Origin: a bacterium
GTDB lineage: Bacteria; Eisenbacteria; RBG-16-71-46; CAIMUX01
Length of the DNA: 64,000 nt
Direction: 5' to 3'
NCBI GenBank assembly: GCA_030431975.1
Contig: JAUIHP010000019.1
Location: 1 to 64,000 of the forward strand
Below are positions 45,096 through 54,689 of the stretch, in pieces. The translations under genes and the position numbers were made by a program. How positions within the stretch are numbered: position 1 is the stretch's first letter; each line of letters opens with the position of its first letter. Below the pieces are notes generated by a model. The model did not search any database and had not been told where the DNA came from. It saw nothing but the letters and a program-made list of their open reading frames with translations.

Positions 45096-46331
45096 TCAGC
45101 CGACGTCCTGGGTAGCACCCGACGCTCCGATTTTGAGTGGAAGCGTGGATTCCGATTTCCGGCGTAGGAGTTCGACTGCGGCCGAGAGCACGATCCCTGC
45201 GGTGAACGCAAGAATGACGATGATCTTCCGCTTGGGGCTTTCCTTGCCCAGCGGAGGAATCGCCTCATCCAGGACTTCGACACTGGGAGTGTCTCGGGCC
45301 TCCTCCAGTCGGGCCTGGTAGTACTGCGTTGTGAGTAGTCCGTTGACGGTGTGCTGAAGCTCGACCTCCCGGGTGCGGCGGAGGAGTTCCATGGCCACGT
45401 CGGGGAGGCTCGATCCCCCGGCCAGACTGCTGAAGCCCTCGTTGCCGCTGACCACGCCTTCGCCACGAAGCAGTTCGTTGTACCGCCGCTCGAGTGCTTC
45501 CAGCTCGGTTTGCACACGCTGGTACTCGAAACTGCCCTGAGTCCGGCTGCGCCCGATGACGTCGAGTTCGATTTCCTTGGCGACGATCTCACCTTGAAGC
45601 GTGCCCAGCATCTGTACCGTTACCTGGGCCTGGCCATCGATCGACAACGTTGCGTGTCGCTTCTGGAACGCGACGAGGCTGTCCGAGGCGGCTTCCAGCT
45701 GCTGCTTGTTTCGCTCGAGCTGGGCTTCGAGATACAGGCGCGAATTGCGAGCACTCGAGGCCCGGCGTTCCTGCAGGATCTGGTTCAGTTGGCGAACCAT
45801 GGCATTGGCGATCTCCGACGAGAGAAGTCGCGCACTTTCGCGGGCCTCCGCGTCGAGAAAAGGCATCCAGGGGCTGGCAACGTCAACTTCCACGGCAAGG
45901 AGGCCGCTTTTCTTTTGGGCGACTCGGACCTGGCCCTGAAGGGCTGACATGGCCTCACGTTTCGCCAGTTCCGGATCACTCTCCTCTATCCCGTAGCGTT
46001 CGATCAGATTCAGATCCTCGACCACCGCCGACCGAACGGTCCGGCTCTCGAGTACCTCTCGGAACAGGTCGACGGAGGTAGCCGGTGTACTGAGGAGCCC
46101 GCCGGGGATGGCGGCGCCGGCTGCCGCTGCCAGCGAACTTGCCAGGCTGTTTCCTTCCTGTTGAGTGGAAAGAAACGAGGCTCGAGACCGGTAGACGTTC
46201 GGGACGACCAGGCTGACCAGCGCCGCGCAGACAGCCCCGATGACGGCGAAGGCGAAGATGCGGCGGCGACCATCCCAAAGGATGGAGAGAGCTCGACCGA
46301 GTTCGCCTGCGAGGGAGAAGGATTCTTGCAT
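45096..46331 (-). CDS. Wzz/GumC-type polysaccharide co-polymerase
   Basis: 411 residues. A helix at about 24-44 and a second at about 370-388 flank a large periplasmic domain with a long coiled coil (about 185-290: LYLEAQLERNKQQLEAASDS...). The Pro-rich motif PPLGKESPKRK lies just before the last helix, as in Wzz and GumC. No tyrosine-kinase domain is fused. It sets chain length and links polymerase to the outer-membrane exporter. It is first gene of the minus-strand unit; a consensus sigma-70 promoter is directly upstream, leaving a leader of only about six bases. Confidence 0.9.
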   Translation of the reverse strand: MQESFSLAGELGRALSILWDGRRRIFAFAVIGAVCAALVSLVVPNVYRSRASFLSTQQEGNSLASSLAAAAGAAIPGGLLSTPATSVDLFREVLESRTVRSAVVEDLNLIERYGIEESDPELAKREAMSALQGQVRVAQKKSGLLAVEVDVASPWMPFLDAEARESARLLSSEIANAMVRQLNQILQERRASSARNSRLYLEAQLERNKQQLEAASDSLVAFQKRHATLSIDGQAQVTVQMLGTLQGEIVAKEIELDVIGRSRTQGSFEYQRVQTELEALERRYNELLRGEGVVSGNEGFSSLAGGSSLPDVAMELLRRTREVELQHTVNGLLTTQYYQARLEEARDTPSVEVLDEAIPPLGKESPKRKIIVILAFTAGIVLSAAVELLRRKSESTLPLKIGASGATQDVG

Positions 46332-46344
46332 AGAGATTCGCAGG

Positions 46345-46374
46345 ACTATAGATACGTGGCTTTTGCGGTGTCAA
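46345..46374 (-). promoter_or_regulatory. Consensus promoter TTGACA-18-TATAGT for the Wzz operon
   Basis: On the minus strand TTGACA (46374-46369), an 18-bp spacer and TATAGT (46350-46345). The predicted start is near 46338, only about six to seven bases before ATG 46331. Confidence 0.75.
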
Positions 46375-46420
46375 GTGACGCGGCCACAGCCAAAACCTAT
46401 GGCGCTTTGTGGGTTACCTG

Positions 46421-46426
46421 TATACT
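46421..46426 (+). promoter_or_regulatory. -10 box TATACT six bases before ATG 46433
   Basis: TATACT at 46421-46426 is followed by AGCGGG and ATG. There is no good -35 and no SD. It would start the divergent polymerase-ligase operon at its own initiation codon. Confidence 0.5.
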
Positions 46427-46432
46427 AGCGGG

Positions 46433-47824
46433 ATGGGTTTCGATCGTAGCCTGCAGGGCCGAGGGCGTTTGGCGGCTGCTGCCTCGCTTGGAGTCATCGC
46501 GGGCCTGCTCGGGCCGAACTTTGTTCTCCTCATCGGCGGTGTTGTTCTCTGCATCCTCGTGATCCAAGCCCCGCCACTTGGACTGGGCCTTCTCGTCGCC
46601 TCCAGAAGTAGCCTCGACAAGTTCATGGACGTGTCTGTCCTGATGGGCCTGAACCCCGCGTCCCTACTCGGAGTCAGCGTCATCCTCCTTGCGGGTGTGG
46701 TCCTGACGCTCAAAGCTCGAGCCGGAGCGCGGATCCAGTGGGGCGGACGGATCACCGCCGCGTGGACCGTCTGGCTCGTGGCGTCGGGCTTCGCCGTTCT
46801 GGTCGGCGCCTTGAACTACGGTGGAGTCGCCATCGGGCTCGGGATCAAGGAATGGGTCCGCCTCGCCAGCGTCCTCGCACTCTACCTGCTTGTGGTCAAT
46901 CTCGTTCCACTGGGAAGGGGCCGGCTCATCGCCTGGTGCATCCTGCTCGGGGCCGTCGCTCCCATGGTGGTCGGGATCTACCAACTTGTGACCGGCGATG
47001 TCAGCCACAATGTCTACGGCGTCCGGCGCATCATCGGGACCTTCGGCCATCCAAACCCGTTTGGCGTCTACCTGACGACAATCACGGTTTTTTGCGTTGG
47101 GTTCTTCCAGGACTTGGATTGGGCTCGAGGTCGTCGGGGCGCCGTCATGCTCTGCGCGGTGGCTGCCGCTACGCTTCTCATCTTTACCTACAGCCGGTCG
47201 TCGCTCGGTGTGTTTCTGGGAAGCCTGATGTGGTGGTCCGTTCTGGGATCCACCCGGCGGAAAGTGGGGGCTCTCGTAGCGATCCTGGTACTGGCCGTCG
47301 CTCTCTTCCCTTTTCTTGCCTGGCGTTTTCAGGATCTTTGGGTCCAGCCTGATCTCGGTGCGGTCCGGGACCAGAATTCGTTGACCTGGCGGCTTCTCAA
47401 CTATCGCCGGCTTTGGGGTGAGTTTCTCCAGAGTCCCATCGTGGGGCACGGGCTACGGGCCACGGAGTGGGTCAATCCCACGCAGACCACGACTTCGGAG
47501 GGATTTCGGGCCGGGTTCGGGTCGCACAATGAGGTCATCCGAGTTCTCGTCGAGCAGGGGTTGATCGGCTTGTCCGCCTGGATCTATGTCGTCGTGCAGT
47601 TCATGCGTGTGATCCGTCGTTGGACCTTTCAACAGGTGCGCGCAGCTGAGGGTGGACATGCGGGACTCGGCACCGCAATCTTCGTTCTGTTCGGCACGCT
47701 AAGCCTGCTCAGCGCGCTTGGGATGGCATTCTTGAACTATACGGTAGTCCTCTACGTGTTTTTCGCCACCATTGGAGTGCTCTACGGCGGAAGGAGCCTG
47801 TCCAGAATGGAAGTCCGGACATGA
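46433..47824 (+). CDS. O-antigen polymerase/ligase-like membrane protein (Wzy/WaaL)
   Basis: 463 residues with about 11-12 hydrophobic helices. The large periplasmic loop near 315-370 carries NSLTWRLLNYRRLWGEFLQ, GHGLRATEW and the HNEVIRVLVEQGLIGL motif that marks the O-antigen ligase/polymerase family (Wzy_C). RRIIGTFGHPNPFGVYL near 205 is another family mark. With Wzx and Wzz nearby it is most likely the Wzy polymerase of the exopolysaccharide. ATG 46433 is chosen over GTG 46409 because of the -10 box spacing. The stop overlaps the next ATG (ATGA). Confidence 0.87.
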   Translation: MGFDRSLQGRGRLAAAASLGVIAGLLGPNFVLLIGGVVLCILVIQAPPLGLGLLVASRSSLDKFMDVSVLMGLNPASLLGVSVILLAGVVLTLKARAGARIQWGGRITAAWTVWLVASGFAVLVGALNYGGVAIGLGIKEWVRLASVLALYLLVVNLVPLGRGRLIAWCILLGAVAPMVVGIYQLVTGDVSHNVYGVRRIIGTFGHPNPFGVYLTTITVFCVGFFQDLDWARGRRGAVMLCAVAAATLLIFTYSRSSLGVFLGSLMWWSVLGSTRRKVGALVAILVLAVALFPFLAWRFQDLWVQPDLGAVRDQNSLTWRLLNYRRLWGEFLQSPIVGHGLRATEWVNPTQTTTSEGFRAGFGSHNEVIRVLVEQGLIGLSAWIYVVVQFMRVIRRWTFQQVRAAEGGHAGLGTAIFVLFGTLSLLSALGMAFLNYTVVLYVFFATIGVLYGGRSLSRMEVRT

Positions 47825-49455
47825 GAACGTTGGTAGCTTTCATCACGATGTCGTTGCTGTTCGGCGGCATCCTGTGCGCAAACGCGCAGACGGCGGAAGC
47901 GCAGACGCGTGCCGTGCAATCGGCTCCGGTGGCCGTAAGCTCTTCAGATGGAGTGGTGATCCCACCGCCCGGCGGCGCGGATGGCACGATTCAGTTCTCA
48001 ACCGGTTCCAGCCCGGGAGTCGACGCGCTCGAAGGCGCCGTTGATGCCGGATACCGGCTCGGGCCCGGGGACCGTCTTGGCATCTATCTTTGGGGTGAGC
48101 CTCCAATCACTTTCGACTCTCGAGTTACGTTGGACGGGAAGGTCATCATTCCTCAGGTGGGAGAGGTCGATGTCCTCGGGCGGACGCTTTCCGAGGCCCG
48201 GACGGACATCGCCCGAACGATGGCCAGTAGGTTTCGAAACCAGAAGATCAGCGTCAGTTTGCTCCAGCTGCGCCGGTTCCAGGTTCACGTGACCGGCCAG
48301 GTTCAGACCCCCGGAGCCGTTCTGACCTCGTCTGCCGACAGGGTCCTTGACGCCATCGCGCTGGTAGGCGGCGCGCTGGAAGACGCTTCCCTCCGAAACA
48401 TCGAGATTCGACGGTCGGATGGCGCCGTCATTCCAGCCGATGTTTTTCGTTACTTGAAGACGGGTGAAATCAGCGGCAATCCGACCCTTCGGGATGGGGA
48501 TGTCGTGCACGTACCGTTTCGCGGGCCAGAAGTGTTTCTCTACGGTGCCGTCAAGTCGGACGGGCCGTATGAGGTCCTTCCCAGCGACACGCTCGCTGAT
48601 CTCGTACGGATCGCTGGGGGAACGACCGATCGAGCCGCACCGGATTCCGTAGAGGTCACTCGATTCATTGGTGGGGACGAGACGACCCGGCTCTACGTAA
48701 ACCTCGATAGGGCCGGGGATTCCTTCCAACTTCAACCGGACGATCAGATTCTCTTTCCAAGTCGACTGAACTGGCATCGGCGGCATGTCGTAGACCTCCG
48801 TGGCGAGGTTCACTCTCCGGGGACCTTCGCCATTGTCGATGGAGAGACGCGGATCTCCGAAGTCATTGAGCGTGCCGGAGGGTTCACGGACCTTGCCTTC
48901 CTGGAGGAAGCCTCGGTCATCCGTCGGCGGGCCATTCGCCTCGATGACAAGGAGTACGAACGTCTTCGACTGATGAGTGCGTCGGAGATGACTGACGACG
49001 AGTATGAGTACTTCAAGATGAAGTCGCGCGAAGAGAAGGGCCTCATGGTCGTGGACTTCGTCAAGCTTCGGACCTCCGGGGATCCGGTGCACGATATTCT
49101 CCTGCGATCCGGTGACCTGATCGAAATTCCGCCACAGAAAGACTTCGTGTCTGTTCTCGGTGAGGTGGCGACTCCGGGGAACATCGTCCACGAGTCCGGT
49201 GTGAGCGCAGACGACTACATCCAAATGGCCGGAGGCTACGCGGACAACGCGGATCGGGGGAAGGTACGAGTGATTCGGGTTGCCACCGGTGAATGGGTCG
49301 ATCGCAAAGACGCCGGAGAGATTCGCGCCGGAGATACGATCTGGGTTCCGGAGAAGGCCGAACGCAACTACTGGAACATCTTCAAGGAGTCTCTGGCCGT
49401 TGTGACCCAAATCCTCACGGTCTACCTCATTGTTGATCGCGCGACCCAGAACTAG
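47821..49455 (+). CDS. SLBB-domain polysaccharide export protein (Wza/GumB type)
   Basis: 544 residues. Signal peptide (about 1-22, LCANA). The Poly_export domain begins at YRLGPGDRLGIYLWGEPPI and includes RVTLDGKVIIPQVGEVDVLGRT. Three to four SLBB domains follow, each opening with a V(x)GxVxxPGxF-like strand (VHVTGQVQTPGAVL, VDLRGEVHSPGTFAI, VSVLGEVATPGNIV). A hydrophobic C-terminal helix (ESLAVVTQILTVYLIVDRA) could form the outer-membrane alpha-barrel, as in Wza. No lipobox is seen. It is coupled to the polymerase gene by a 4-base overlap and should form the outer-membrane exit channel. Confidence 0.92.
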   Translation: MRTLVAFITMSLLFGGILCANAQTAEAQTRAVQSAPVAVSSSDGVVIPPPGGADGTIQFSTGSSPGVDALEGAVDAGYRLGPGDRLGIYLWGEPPITFDSRVTLDGKVIIPQVGEVDVLGRTLSEARTDIARTMASRFRNQKISVSLLQLRRFQVHVTGQVQTPGAVLTSSADRVLDAIALVGGALEDASLRNIEIRRSDGAVIPADVFRYLKTGEISGNPTLRDGDVVHVPFRGPEVFLYGAVKSDGPYEVLPSDTLADLVRIAGGTTDRAAPDSVEVTRFIGGDETTRLYVNLDRAGDSFQLQPDDQILFPSRLNWHRRHVVDLRGEVHSPGTFAIVDGETRISEVIERAGGFTDLAFLEEASVIRRRAIRLDDKEYERLRLMSASEMTDDEYEYFKMKSREEKGLMVVDFVKLRTSGDPVHDILLRSGDLIEIPPQKDFVSVLGEVATPGNIVHESGVSADDYIQMAGGYADNADRGKVRVIRVATGEWVDRKDAGEIRAGDTIWVPEKAERNYWNIFKESLAVVTQILTVYLIVDRATQN

Positions 49456-49520
49456 TGGCTGTAGATTGCCGGCGATGGGTTCCTGAGCTTGTCTGCGGAT
49501 AGAGATCTGGGATCCGAACG

Positions 49521-50573
49521 ATGAGCCTCGACCGGATCTTCGTACTCCATGCGACAAACGTCTACCCGGACGGGAGCAACCCCGGGCGGGGAACGTTCAT
49601 CCGGTCTCAGATCGAGTCACTTGCGTCCGTAGCTGTGGATGTTGCGGTGGAAGTCGCACAGGTCCACCGGAGCAAGGTGGAGTATCTCCGGCTCGTCCGC
49701 CGAATTCGCAGACTCATTCTCCGTGACCACCGTCCAAAGTTGATCCATGCCCACTACGGCTATACCGGTTGGTGTGCTGCCGCGGCTTTGCGCAGTGTTC
49801 CCGCATCGTGTCGGGTTCCTCTTGTCGTGTCGTTTCTTGGGAGCGACCTTCAGTTCCATCCGGCGGAGGTTCCGTGGATGCGTTCATGGGTCCGGCGCGC
49901 GGAAGTGTCGATCAATCGTGGCAGAGCACATGCTTTCGATCGGGTGATCGTGAAGTCCCGGTCGATGCTTGATGTCCTGCCGGATCCGGCTCATGCCCAC
50001 GTAGTTCCAAACGGTGTAGATCTGGACCTGTTCCGTCCCATTGATCGCAAGGAGGCGCGAGATCGGGTCGGTCTAAGAGATACCCCTGACCTGCAACGTC
50101 CGTTCGATGTTCTGTTCGCCGGCCGCCCTGAAGCTCCTGTGAAGAATTTTGATCTGGCCTCCAGAGTCGTCGACTCACTGGGTGGCCGTGTCCGCCTTCA
50201 TGTCGTAACCGGTCGGCCGCAGGAAGAAGTTGTCAACTGGATGAGTGCGGCCGACGTGTTCCTTTTGACATCCCGATCCGAGGGGTCCCCAAATGTGGTA
50301 AAGGAGGCACTGGCCTGCAACCTGCCGGTCGTCTCGACTGATGTCGGAGATGTTGCCGAGCTCTTGGCCCGTAGCGATGGCGGAACCGTGGTGACGGGCC
50401 GGACGAATGACACGCTTGTCGCTGGGCTGGCAGCGGGTGTCGTCAAATGGGGGGAAGCGGGTCGGACGAGCGCGCGAGACAGAATCGGAGACCTGTCCCT
50501 GCAAGCGGTGGCATCGAAACTACGGAACATCTACGACGATGTTCTCGCAGGACGTGCTTCCGGAAGAACATGA
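49521..50573 (+). CDS. Family 4 glycosyltransferase
   Basis: 350 residues, GT-B fold. The N-terminal domain has PDGSNPGRGTFIRSQIESLA and LIHAHYGYTGW then VVSFLGSDL. The donor site includes HVVPNGVDLDLFRP, VLFAGRPEAPVKNFDLASRV and LTSRSEGSPNVVKEALACN with E-x7-E. It is last gene of the plus-strand polysaccharide unit, 65 nt after the exporter; a weak GGGA precedes the ATG. It ends 31 bases before the convergent copper-ATPase gene with no clear terminator. Confidence 0.9.
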   Translation: MSLDRIFVLHATNVYPDGSNPGRGTFIRSQIESLASVAVDVAVEVAQVHRSKVEYLRLVRRIRRLILRDHRPKLIHAHYGYTGWCAAAALRSVPASCRVPLVVSFLGSDLQFHPAEVPWMRSWVRRAEVSINRGRAHAFDRVIVKSRSMLDVLPDPAHAHVVPNGVDLDLFRPIDRKEARDRVGLRDTPDLQRPFDVLFAGRPEAPVKNFDLASRVVDSLGGRVRLHVVTGRPQEEVVNWMSAADVFLLTSRSEGSPNVVKEALACNLPVVSTDVGDVAELLARSDGGTVVTGRTNDTLVAGLAAGVVKWGEAGRTSARDRIGDLSLQAVASKLRNIYDDVLAGRASGRT

Positions 50574-50604
50574 TTCTGAGTCGGAAGGGCAAGTCGGCTC
50601 TTGT

Positions 50605-53220
50605 CTATTCTTCGACTTGAGCTCCAGGCAACACCGACCGTTTCAACCGCAACGAGTTCCCCAACACCAGAACTGAACTCATCGACATCGCCGCCGCCGC
50701 AAACGCCGGTTGCAACAGCAGCCCGAACTGCGGATAGAGCACGCCCGCTGCGATCGGAATCCCGATGACGTTGAAGGCGAAAGCCCAAAACAAATTCTGA
50801 CGAATGGTCTGCAACGTCGCCTGGCTCAGTCGCACTGCGGTGGCGACAGCGCGCGGATCACTGCGCATCAACGTGACGTCTGATGACTCGATGGCGATGT
50901 CGGTTCCGGAACCCACGGAGATGCCGACGTCAGCTTGGGCCAAGGCGGGCGCGTCGTTGATTCCGTCGCCGACCATGGCGACCCGGCGCCCTTGGGACTG
51001 AAGCTCAGCGATGAACTCCGACTTTCCTTCCGGCGAAAGCGCGGATCCCCAGCGGTCGATTCCGAGATGGCCGGCCACGGCAGCGGCGGTCTCTTCCCGG
51101 TCGCCGGTCAAAAGAACGACCTCGGTGCCCATGGATTGCAACGCCTGAACTGCCGCCGTGCTTTCCTCGCGAATCGGATCCGAGACGCCGAAACGACCGA
51201 CCAACTGAGATCCTTCCGAAACGAAGATGTAGGTGGAGGCCGCCGACATTCCGGAGGCGAGTTCCGAGCAGTCGATCCCCAGACTCTCGATGAACTTCTG
51301 GCTTCCGACGGCCACCTCATCCGATTGATTGGCCCCGGCCGTTCCGTCCGCCCGACCGGATCCGTTCTTTCCGTCCGTCCCAACCGCCCGATTCGATCCA
51401 TCCGATCCATCCGATCCATCCGATCCGTCCGTCCCATCCGCCCCATTCGTCCCGTTCGCCAAGACCTTCCCGCGCACGCCCTGCCCCGGAACCGTCCGAA
51501 CATCGGTCGCGGTCGGGATATCGAGCCCGTTCTTCTCCGCGGCATCAACCAGGCAGCGCGCCAACGGATGCGAACTCTCCCGCTCAATGGCCGCCGCCAA
51601 GCCGAGGGCCTCGAGAAGTCCTCTCCCGGATCCCGCTTTCAAGTCCGTCAGTTCGGGGCGTCCTTCCGTCACCGTTCCGGTCTTGTCGAGTGCGACGACA
51701 TCAATGCCGGCGAGGGACTCGAGGGCCGCTCCGTTCTTGATGAGTACGCCATGTTCCGCGCCGCGTCCCGAGCCGACGATGATCGCGGTGGGCGTCGCAA
51801 GGCCGAGCGCGCACGGGCACGCGATGATGAGGACGGAGATGAAGGTGACTAGAGCGAAAACCACGGACGGCGCCGGTCCCAGCCACCACCAGAGGAGGAA
51901 CGTAAGGACGGCGACTCCCACGACGGTGGGGACGAAGACCGCGGCGATGCGATCCGCCAACCGTTGCACGGGAGCCTTGGAACTCTGCGCTTCCGTGACC
52001 GTGCGTACGATCCGAGCCAACACGGTCTCCTGTCCGATCTCGGTAACCCGCGCTCGCAGCGTTCCCGATTGGTTGATCGTCCCCCCGACGACGCGGGAGC
52101 CGGGAGCCTTGGCCACAGGAAATGGCTCACCGGTCAACATCGACTCGTCGACGTGGGATTCGCCACCCAGCACGACGGCATCGACGGGCACTCGATCGCC
52201 GGCAAGCACGACGATGACGTCCCCCAAGGCAACTTCGTCGATGGGAATGGTGCGCACGGACGGAGCGTTCCCGCGCTGCCTGGTCACATTGTCGTCGTTC
52301 TGTTCCGGACCGGAGACTTCGATGTTCGCCGTTTCCGGACGAAGCTCCATCAACCGCCGAATCGCGGCTCCCGTCTTTCCTCGCGCACGTGCTTCGAGAA
52401 CGCGACCGAGAAGAATCAACGCGATGATCGCGGTGGCGCCATCGAAGAACAGCGGAGGGTGCCCGCCGTGGCCGCCCTTCATTGCTTCCGGGAATCGGCT
52501 TCCAAAAAATGCAGCGACCGTGCTGTAGGCGAAAGCGGCGGTCGTCCCGATGGAGATCAGGCTGTTCATGTCGGGCGTGCCGCGCCGCAGCGCTGCCACG
52601 AAACCCTTGTGAAACGGCCACCCGCTCCAGAAGTAGACCGGAGCGGACAGGATCCAAAGGAGCCTGGGCGTGTCCAGTCCGAGAAAAGATCCGTCGAGAC
52701 TGCTCGAGAGTGGACCGAATCCGAAGTGGCTTCCGATGTGGACGAGGACGCCAAGAACCGCAGCGACGATCAGTCGACGCCTTCGGTCCAAATAGAGTTC
52801 GTCGCGAGCCGAGTCTTCTGCCTCGGACCGCGCCGCGTCCGAGGATTCTCCGGCAGAGGTCCGGACCTGAAAGCCGGCGCTACGGACGGCGTCGTCCAGG
52901 CGCTGGGTGGTAGCCGCGCCCGGATCGAAGTGGACCGTGGCGCGTTCCGTCGCCAGGTTGACCGCCGCCGTTAGGACTCCGGGAACGGCCAGCAGCGACT
53001 TTTCGACCTTTGAGACGCAGGCGGCACAATGCATGCCGCCGATCCCAATTTCGGCGCGCTCGGGCGAATCTGCCGTGGTGACTGTGGTGTTGGTTTGGGC
53101 TCCGCCGGACACGGCTATCTCGGTCCGAGCCGCCTCCGTTTCGATGGGTGCGTTCCCGGCCCCCGCCCTGGTACCGGCCTTCCACGCATTGATCCGCTCG
53201 TCTTTCGCTCGATTTTCCAA
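50605..53220 (-). CDS. copA: Copper-translocating P1B-type ATPase
   Basis: 871 residues. An N-terminal HMA metal-binding domain ([13 protein letters not shown], about 60-125) is followed by eight membrane helices with the ion-site motif [11 protein letters not shown], phosphorylation site [13 protein letters not shown] and [23 protein letters not shown] and MSMSSVLVL in the last helices fit the Cu(+) subgroup. It exports cytoplasmic copper. The nucleotide-binding domain carries an unusual insert of about 45 residues rich in Gly, Asp, Ser and Asn, encoded partly by 9-nt repeats. The only upstream start available is TTG 53220 with a weak AGG site, so the exact N terminus is uncertain. Confidence 0.93.
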   Translation of the reverse strand: MENRAKDERINAWKAGTRAGAGNAPIETEAARTEIAVSGGAQTNTTVTTADSPERAEIGIGGMHCAACVSKVEKSLLAVPGVLTAAVNLATERATVHFDPGAATTQRLDDAVRSAGFQVRTSAGESSDAARSEAEDSARDELYLDRRRRLIVAAVLGVLVHIGSHFGFGPLSSSLDGSFLGLDTPRLLWILSAPVYFWSGWPFHKGFVAALRRGTPDMNSLISIGTTAAFAYSTVAAFFGSRFPEAMKGGHGGHPPLFFDGATAIIALILLGRVLEARARGKTGAAIRRLMELRPETANIEVSGPEQNDDNVTRQRGNAPSVRTIPIDEVALGDVIVVLAGDRVPVDAVVLGGESHVDESMLTGEPFPVAKAPGSRVVGGTINQSGTLRARVTEIGQETVLARIVRTVTEAQSSKAPVQRLADRIAAVFVPTVVGVAVLTFLLWWWLGPAPSVVFALVTFISVLIIACPCALGLATPTAIIVGSGRGAEHGVLIKNGAALESLAGIDVVALDKTGTVTEGRPELTDLKAGSGRGLLEALGLAAAIERESSHPLARCLVDAAEKNGLDIPTATDVRTVPGQGVRGKVLANGTNGADGTDGSDGSDGSDGSNRAVGTDGKNGSGRADGTAGANQSDEVAVGSQKFIESLGIDCSELASGMSAASTYIFVSEGSQLVGRFGVSDPIREESTAAVQALQSMGTEVVLLTGDREETAAAVAGHLGIDRWGSALSPEGKSEFIAELQSQGRRVAMVGDGINDAPALAQADVGISVGSGTDIAIESSDVTLMRSDPRAVATAVRLSQATLQTIRQNLFWAFAFNVIGIPIAAGVLYPQFGLLLQPAFAAAAMSMSSVLVLGNSLRLKRSVLPGAQVEE
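51395..51430. repeat. 9-nt tandem repeat inside the copper ATPase gene
   Basis: Four head-to-tail units of GATCCATCC (the fourth has one change) at 51395-51403, 51404-51412, 51413-51421 and 51422-51430. On the minus strand they encode repeated Gly-Ser-Asp in the nucleotide-binding domain insert. Length change stays in frame. Confidence 0.95.
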
Positions 53221-53344
53221 GGACTTACCTGGTTCCTATCTCTTCGCCAGAATACGTCCGGACCGCTCCGGTATCTCGTGTCGACCGCCTTCTGGAAAAG
53301 GATGCTAGCAGGCAGACCCAGAAAGAGCGGTCGTTTTTCAGTTC

Positions 53345-53388
53345 CTGGCCGATACTAAAGTGATATCATCCAGATATCGAATGGCCAG
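53345..53388. promoter_or_regulatory. Nested dyad upstream of the SPFH-RHH unit
   Basis: CTGGCCGATA (53345-53354) and TATCGAATGGCCAG (53375-53388) form an imperfect outer inverted repeat. Inside are two GATATC palindromes at 53362-53367 and 53373-53378, 11 bases apart, one helical turn. It lies 32-75 nt upstream of the SPFH start. It could be an operator, possibly for the ribbon-helix-helix protein of the same unit. Confidence 0.35.
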
Positions 53389-53419
53389 TCAGGCCCTCAG
53401 GATTCATCGGAGGTGTGTG

Positions 53420-54286
53420 ATGAGTAAAGAGAAGGTAGTGGGATTCAGTTCCGGTTGGCCGATGCTGGGTCTGGTCGTGATCCTGTTTCTCGGTTCGATC
53501 TTCCTCATCGTGTCGTCGGCGCGCGCCGACTCGCCTCCCGGCGGGATCCTGGGGGTGGTTGTTCTTCTCGTTTCCTTGTTGTTGCTTGCGGGGCTCTTCG
53601 TCGTTCAGCCGAACCAGGCCAAGGTTCTGACGCTGTTCGGGAAGTACGTCGGGACCGCGAAAGCGAATGGTTTCTTCTATGCGAACCCGTTTGCCAAGAA
53701 GATCGACGTCTCGCTGCGGGCGCGAACGCTCAACGGCGAGAAGCTCAAGGTCAACGATCTGGCCGGTAACCCGATCGAGATTGCTGCAGTCGTGGTATGG
53801 CGAGTGCACGACACCGCAGAGGCGGTCTTCGACGTCGACGACTATCCGTACTACGTTGAAACGCAGAGTGAGACCGCCGTCCGCAAGTTGGCCAGTGCGT
53901 TCCCCTACGACGGTCCGGAAGACCGGATCACATTGCGTCATGCCGCGGACGAGGTGAACCACCAGCTCCAAACCGAACTGCAAGAGCGACTCGAAATGGC
54001 CGGAGTCGAGGTCATCGAGGCACGGCTTAGCCATCTGGCCTACGCCCCTGAGATCGCGGGTGCGATGCTGCAGCGTCAGCAGGCGCAGGCCGTCGTCGAC
54101 GCGCGGCAGACCATCGTCGAAGGCGCAGTCGGAATGGTCGAACACGCACTCGAGGAGATCGAAGCCAAGGACGTGATCGATCTCGACAACGAGCGGAAGG
54201 CCGCGATGATCAGCAACCTTCTGGTCGTTCTGTGTTCCGACCACTCGCCGCATCCGGTCATCAACACGGGATCGCTTTACAGCTGA
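53420..54286 (+). CDS. SPFH/band-7 (prohibitin-like) membrane protein
   Basis: 288 residues. Two closely spaced N-terminal hydrophobic segments (about 13-33 and 42-62) anchor the chain. The SPFH domain then runs from [20 protein letters not shown] to the end of the alpha-helical part ([34 protein letters not shown]). Proteins of this family form ring-like membrane scaffolds. GGAGG six bases upstream supports ATG 53420 rather than the in-frame ATG 53360. A small ribbon-helix-helix gene follows after five bases, a pairing I recognise from other bacteria. Confidence 0.92.
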   Translation: MSKEKVVGFSSGWPMLGLVVILFLGSIFLIVSSARADSPPGGILGVVVLLVSLLLLAGLFVVQPNQAKVLTLFGKYVGTAKANGFFYANPFAKKIDVSLRARTLNGEKLKVNDLAGNPIEIAAVVVWRVHDTAEAVFDVDDYPYYVETQSETAVRKLASAFPYDGPEDRITLRHAADEVNHQLQTELQERLEMAGVEVIEARLSHLAYAPEIAGAMLQRQQAQAVVDARQTIVEGAVGMVEHALEEIEAKDVIDLDNERKAAMISNLLVVLCSDHSPHPVINTGSLYS

Positions 54287-54291
54287 TCCTG

Positions 54292-54525
54292 ATGCCGAAA
54301 AGAAAGTCCTTTCCACTCCGGATTGATCCGGACCTCTACGACGACCTGCGCCGCTGGGCGGATGCCGAGCTGCGCAGCGTCAACGGTCAGATCGAGTATC
54401 TTCTTCGAGAAGCGGTCCACCGACATCTCGGGAAGGCTGGTCGACCCAAGCCGAATGGCGGGCCAGGCGGGCCAAGCGGGTCGGAGAACAACGATCCGAC
54501 CGATAAAGGTGGTCGATCCGAGTGA
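54292..54525 (+). CDS. Arc/CopG-like ribbon-helix-helix protein
   Basis: 77 residues. [26 protein letters not shown] gives the N-terminal beta strand and first helix of a ribbon-helix-helix DNA-binding fold, followed by [15 protein letters not shown], the Arc-type second helix. The tail ([16 protein letters not shown]) is disordered. It has no clear SD and starts five bases after the SPFH stop, so it is probably translated by coupling. It could act as autorepressor of the unit; direct evidence is lacking. Confidence 0.85.
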   Translation: MPKRKSFPLRIDPDLYDDLRRWADAELRSVNGQIEYLLREAVHRHLGKAGRPKPNGGPGGPSGSENNDPTDKGGRSE

Positions 54526-54540
54526 GCCGCCGGAGCCGGG

Positions 54541-54670
54541 CGAGACGGACGAGATGGACGACGGACGAGACGAGACGAGACGAGACGGGACGGACGAGGC
54601 GGGACGGGACGAGACGGGACGGGACGGGACGAGACGAGACGGACGGGGACGGGGACGGGGACGGAACGGA
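54541..54670. repeat. Pentanucleotide (RRGAC) and hexanucleotide microsatellite
   Basis: Five perfect RRGAC pentamers at 54567-54591, eight more at 54601-54640, then three GGGGAC hexamers at 54645-54662. The tract lies between the RHH gene and the membrane glycosyltransferase, or inside the latter if GTG 54522 is its start. Pentamer gain or loss would shift the frame. Confidence 0.95.
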
Positions 54671-54689
54671 ATCGGGAGGGGCGGAGCGG

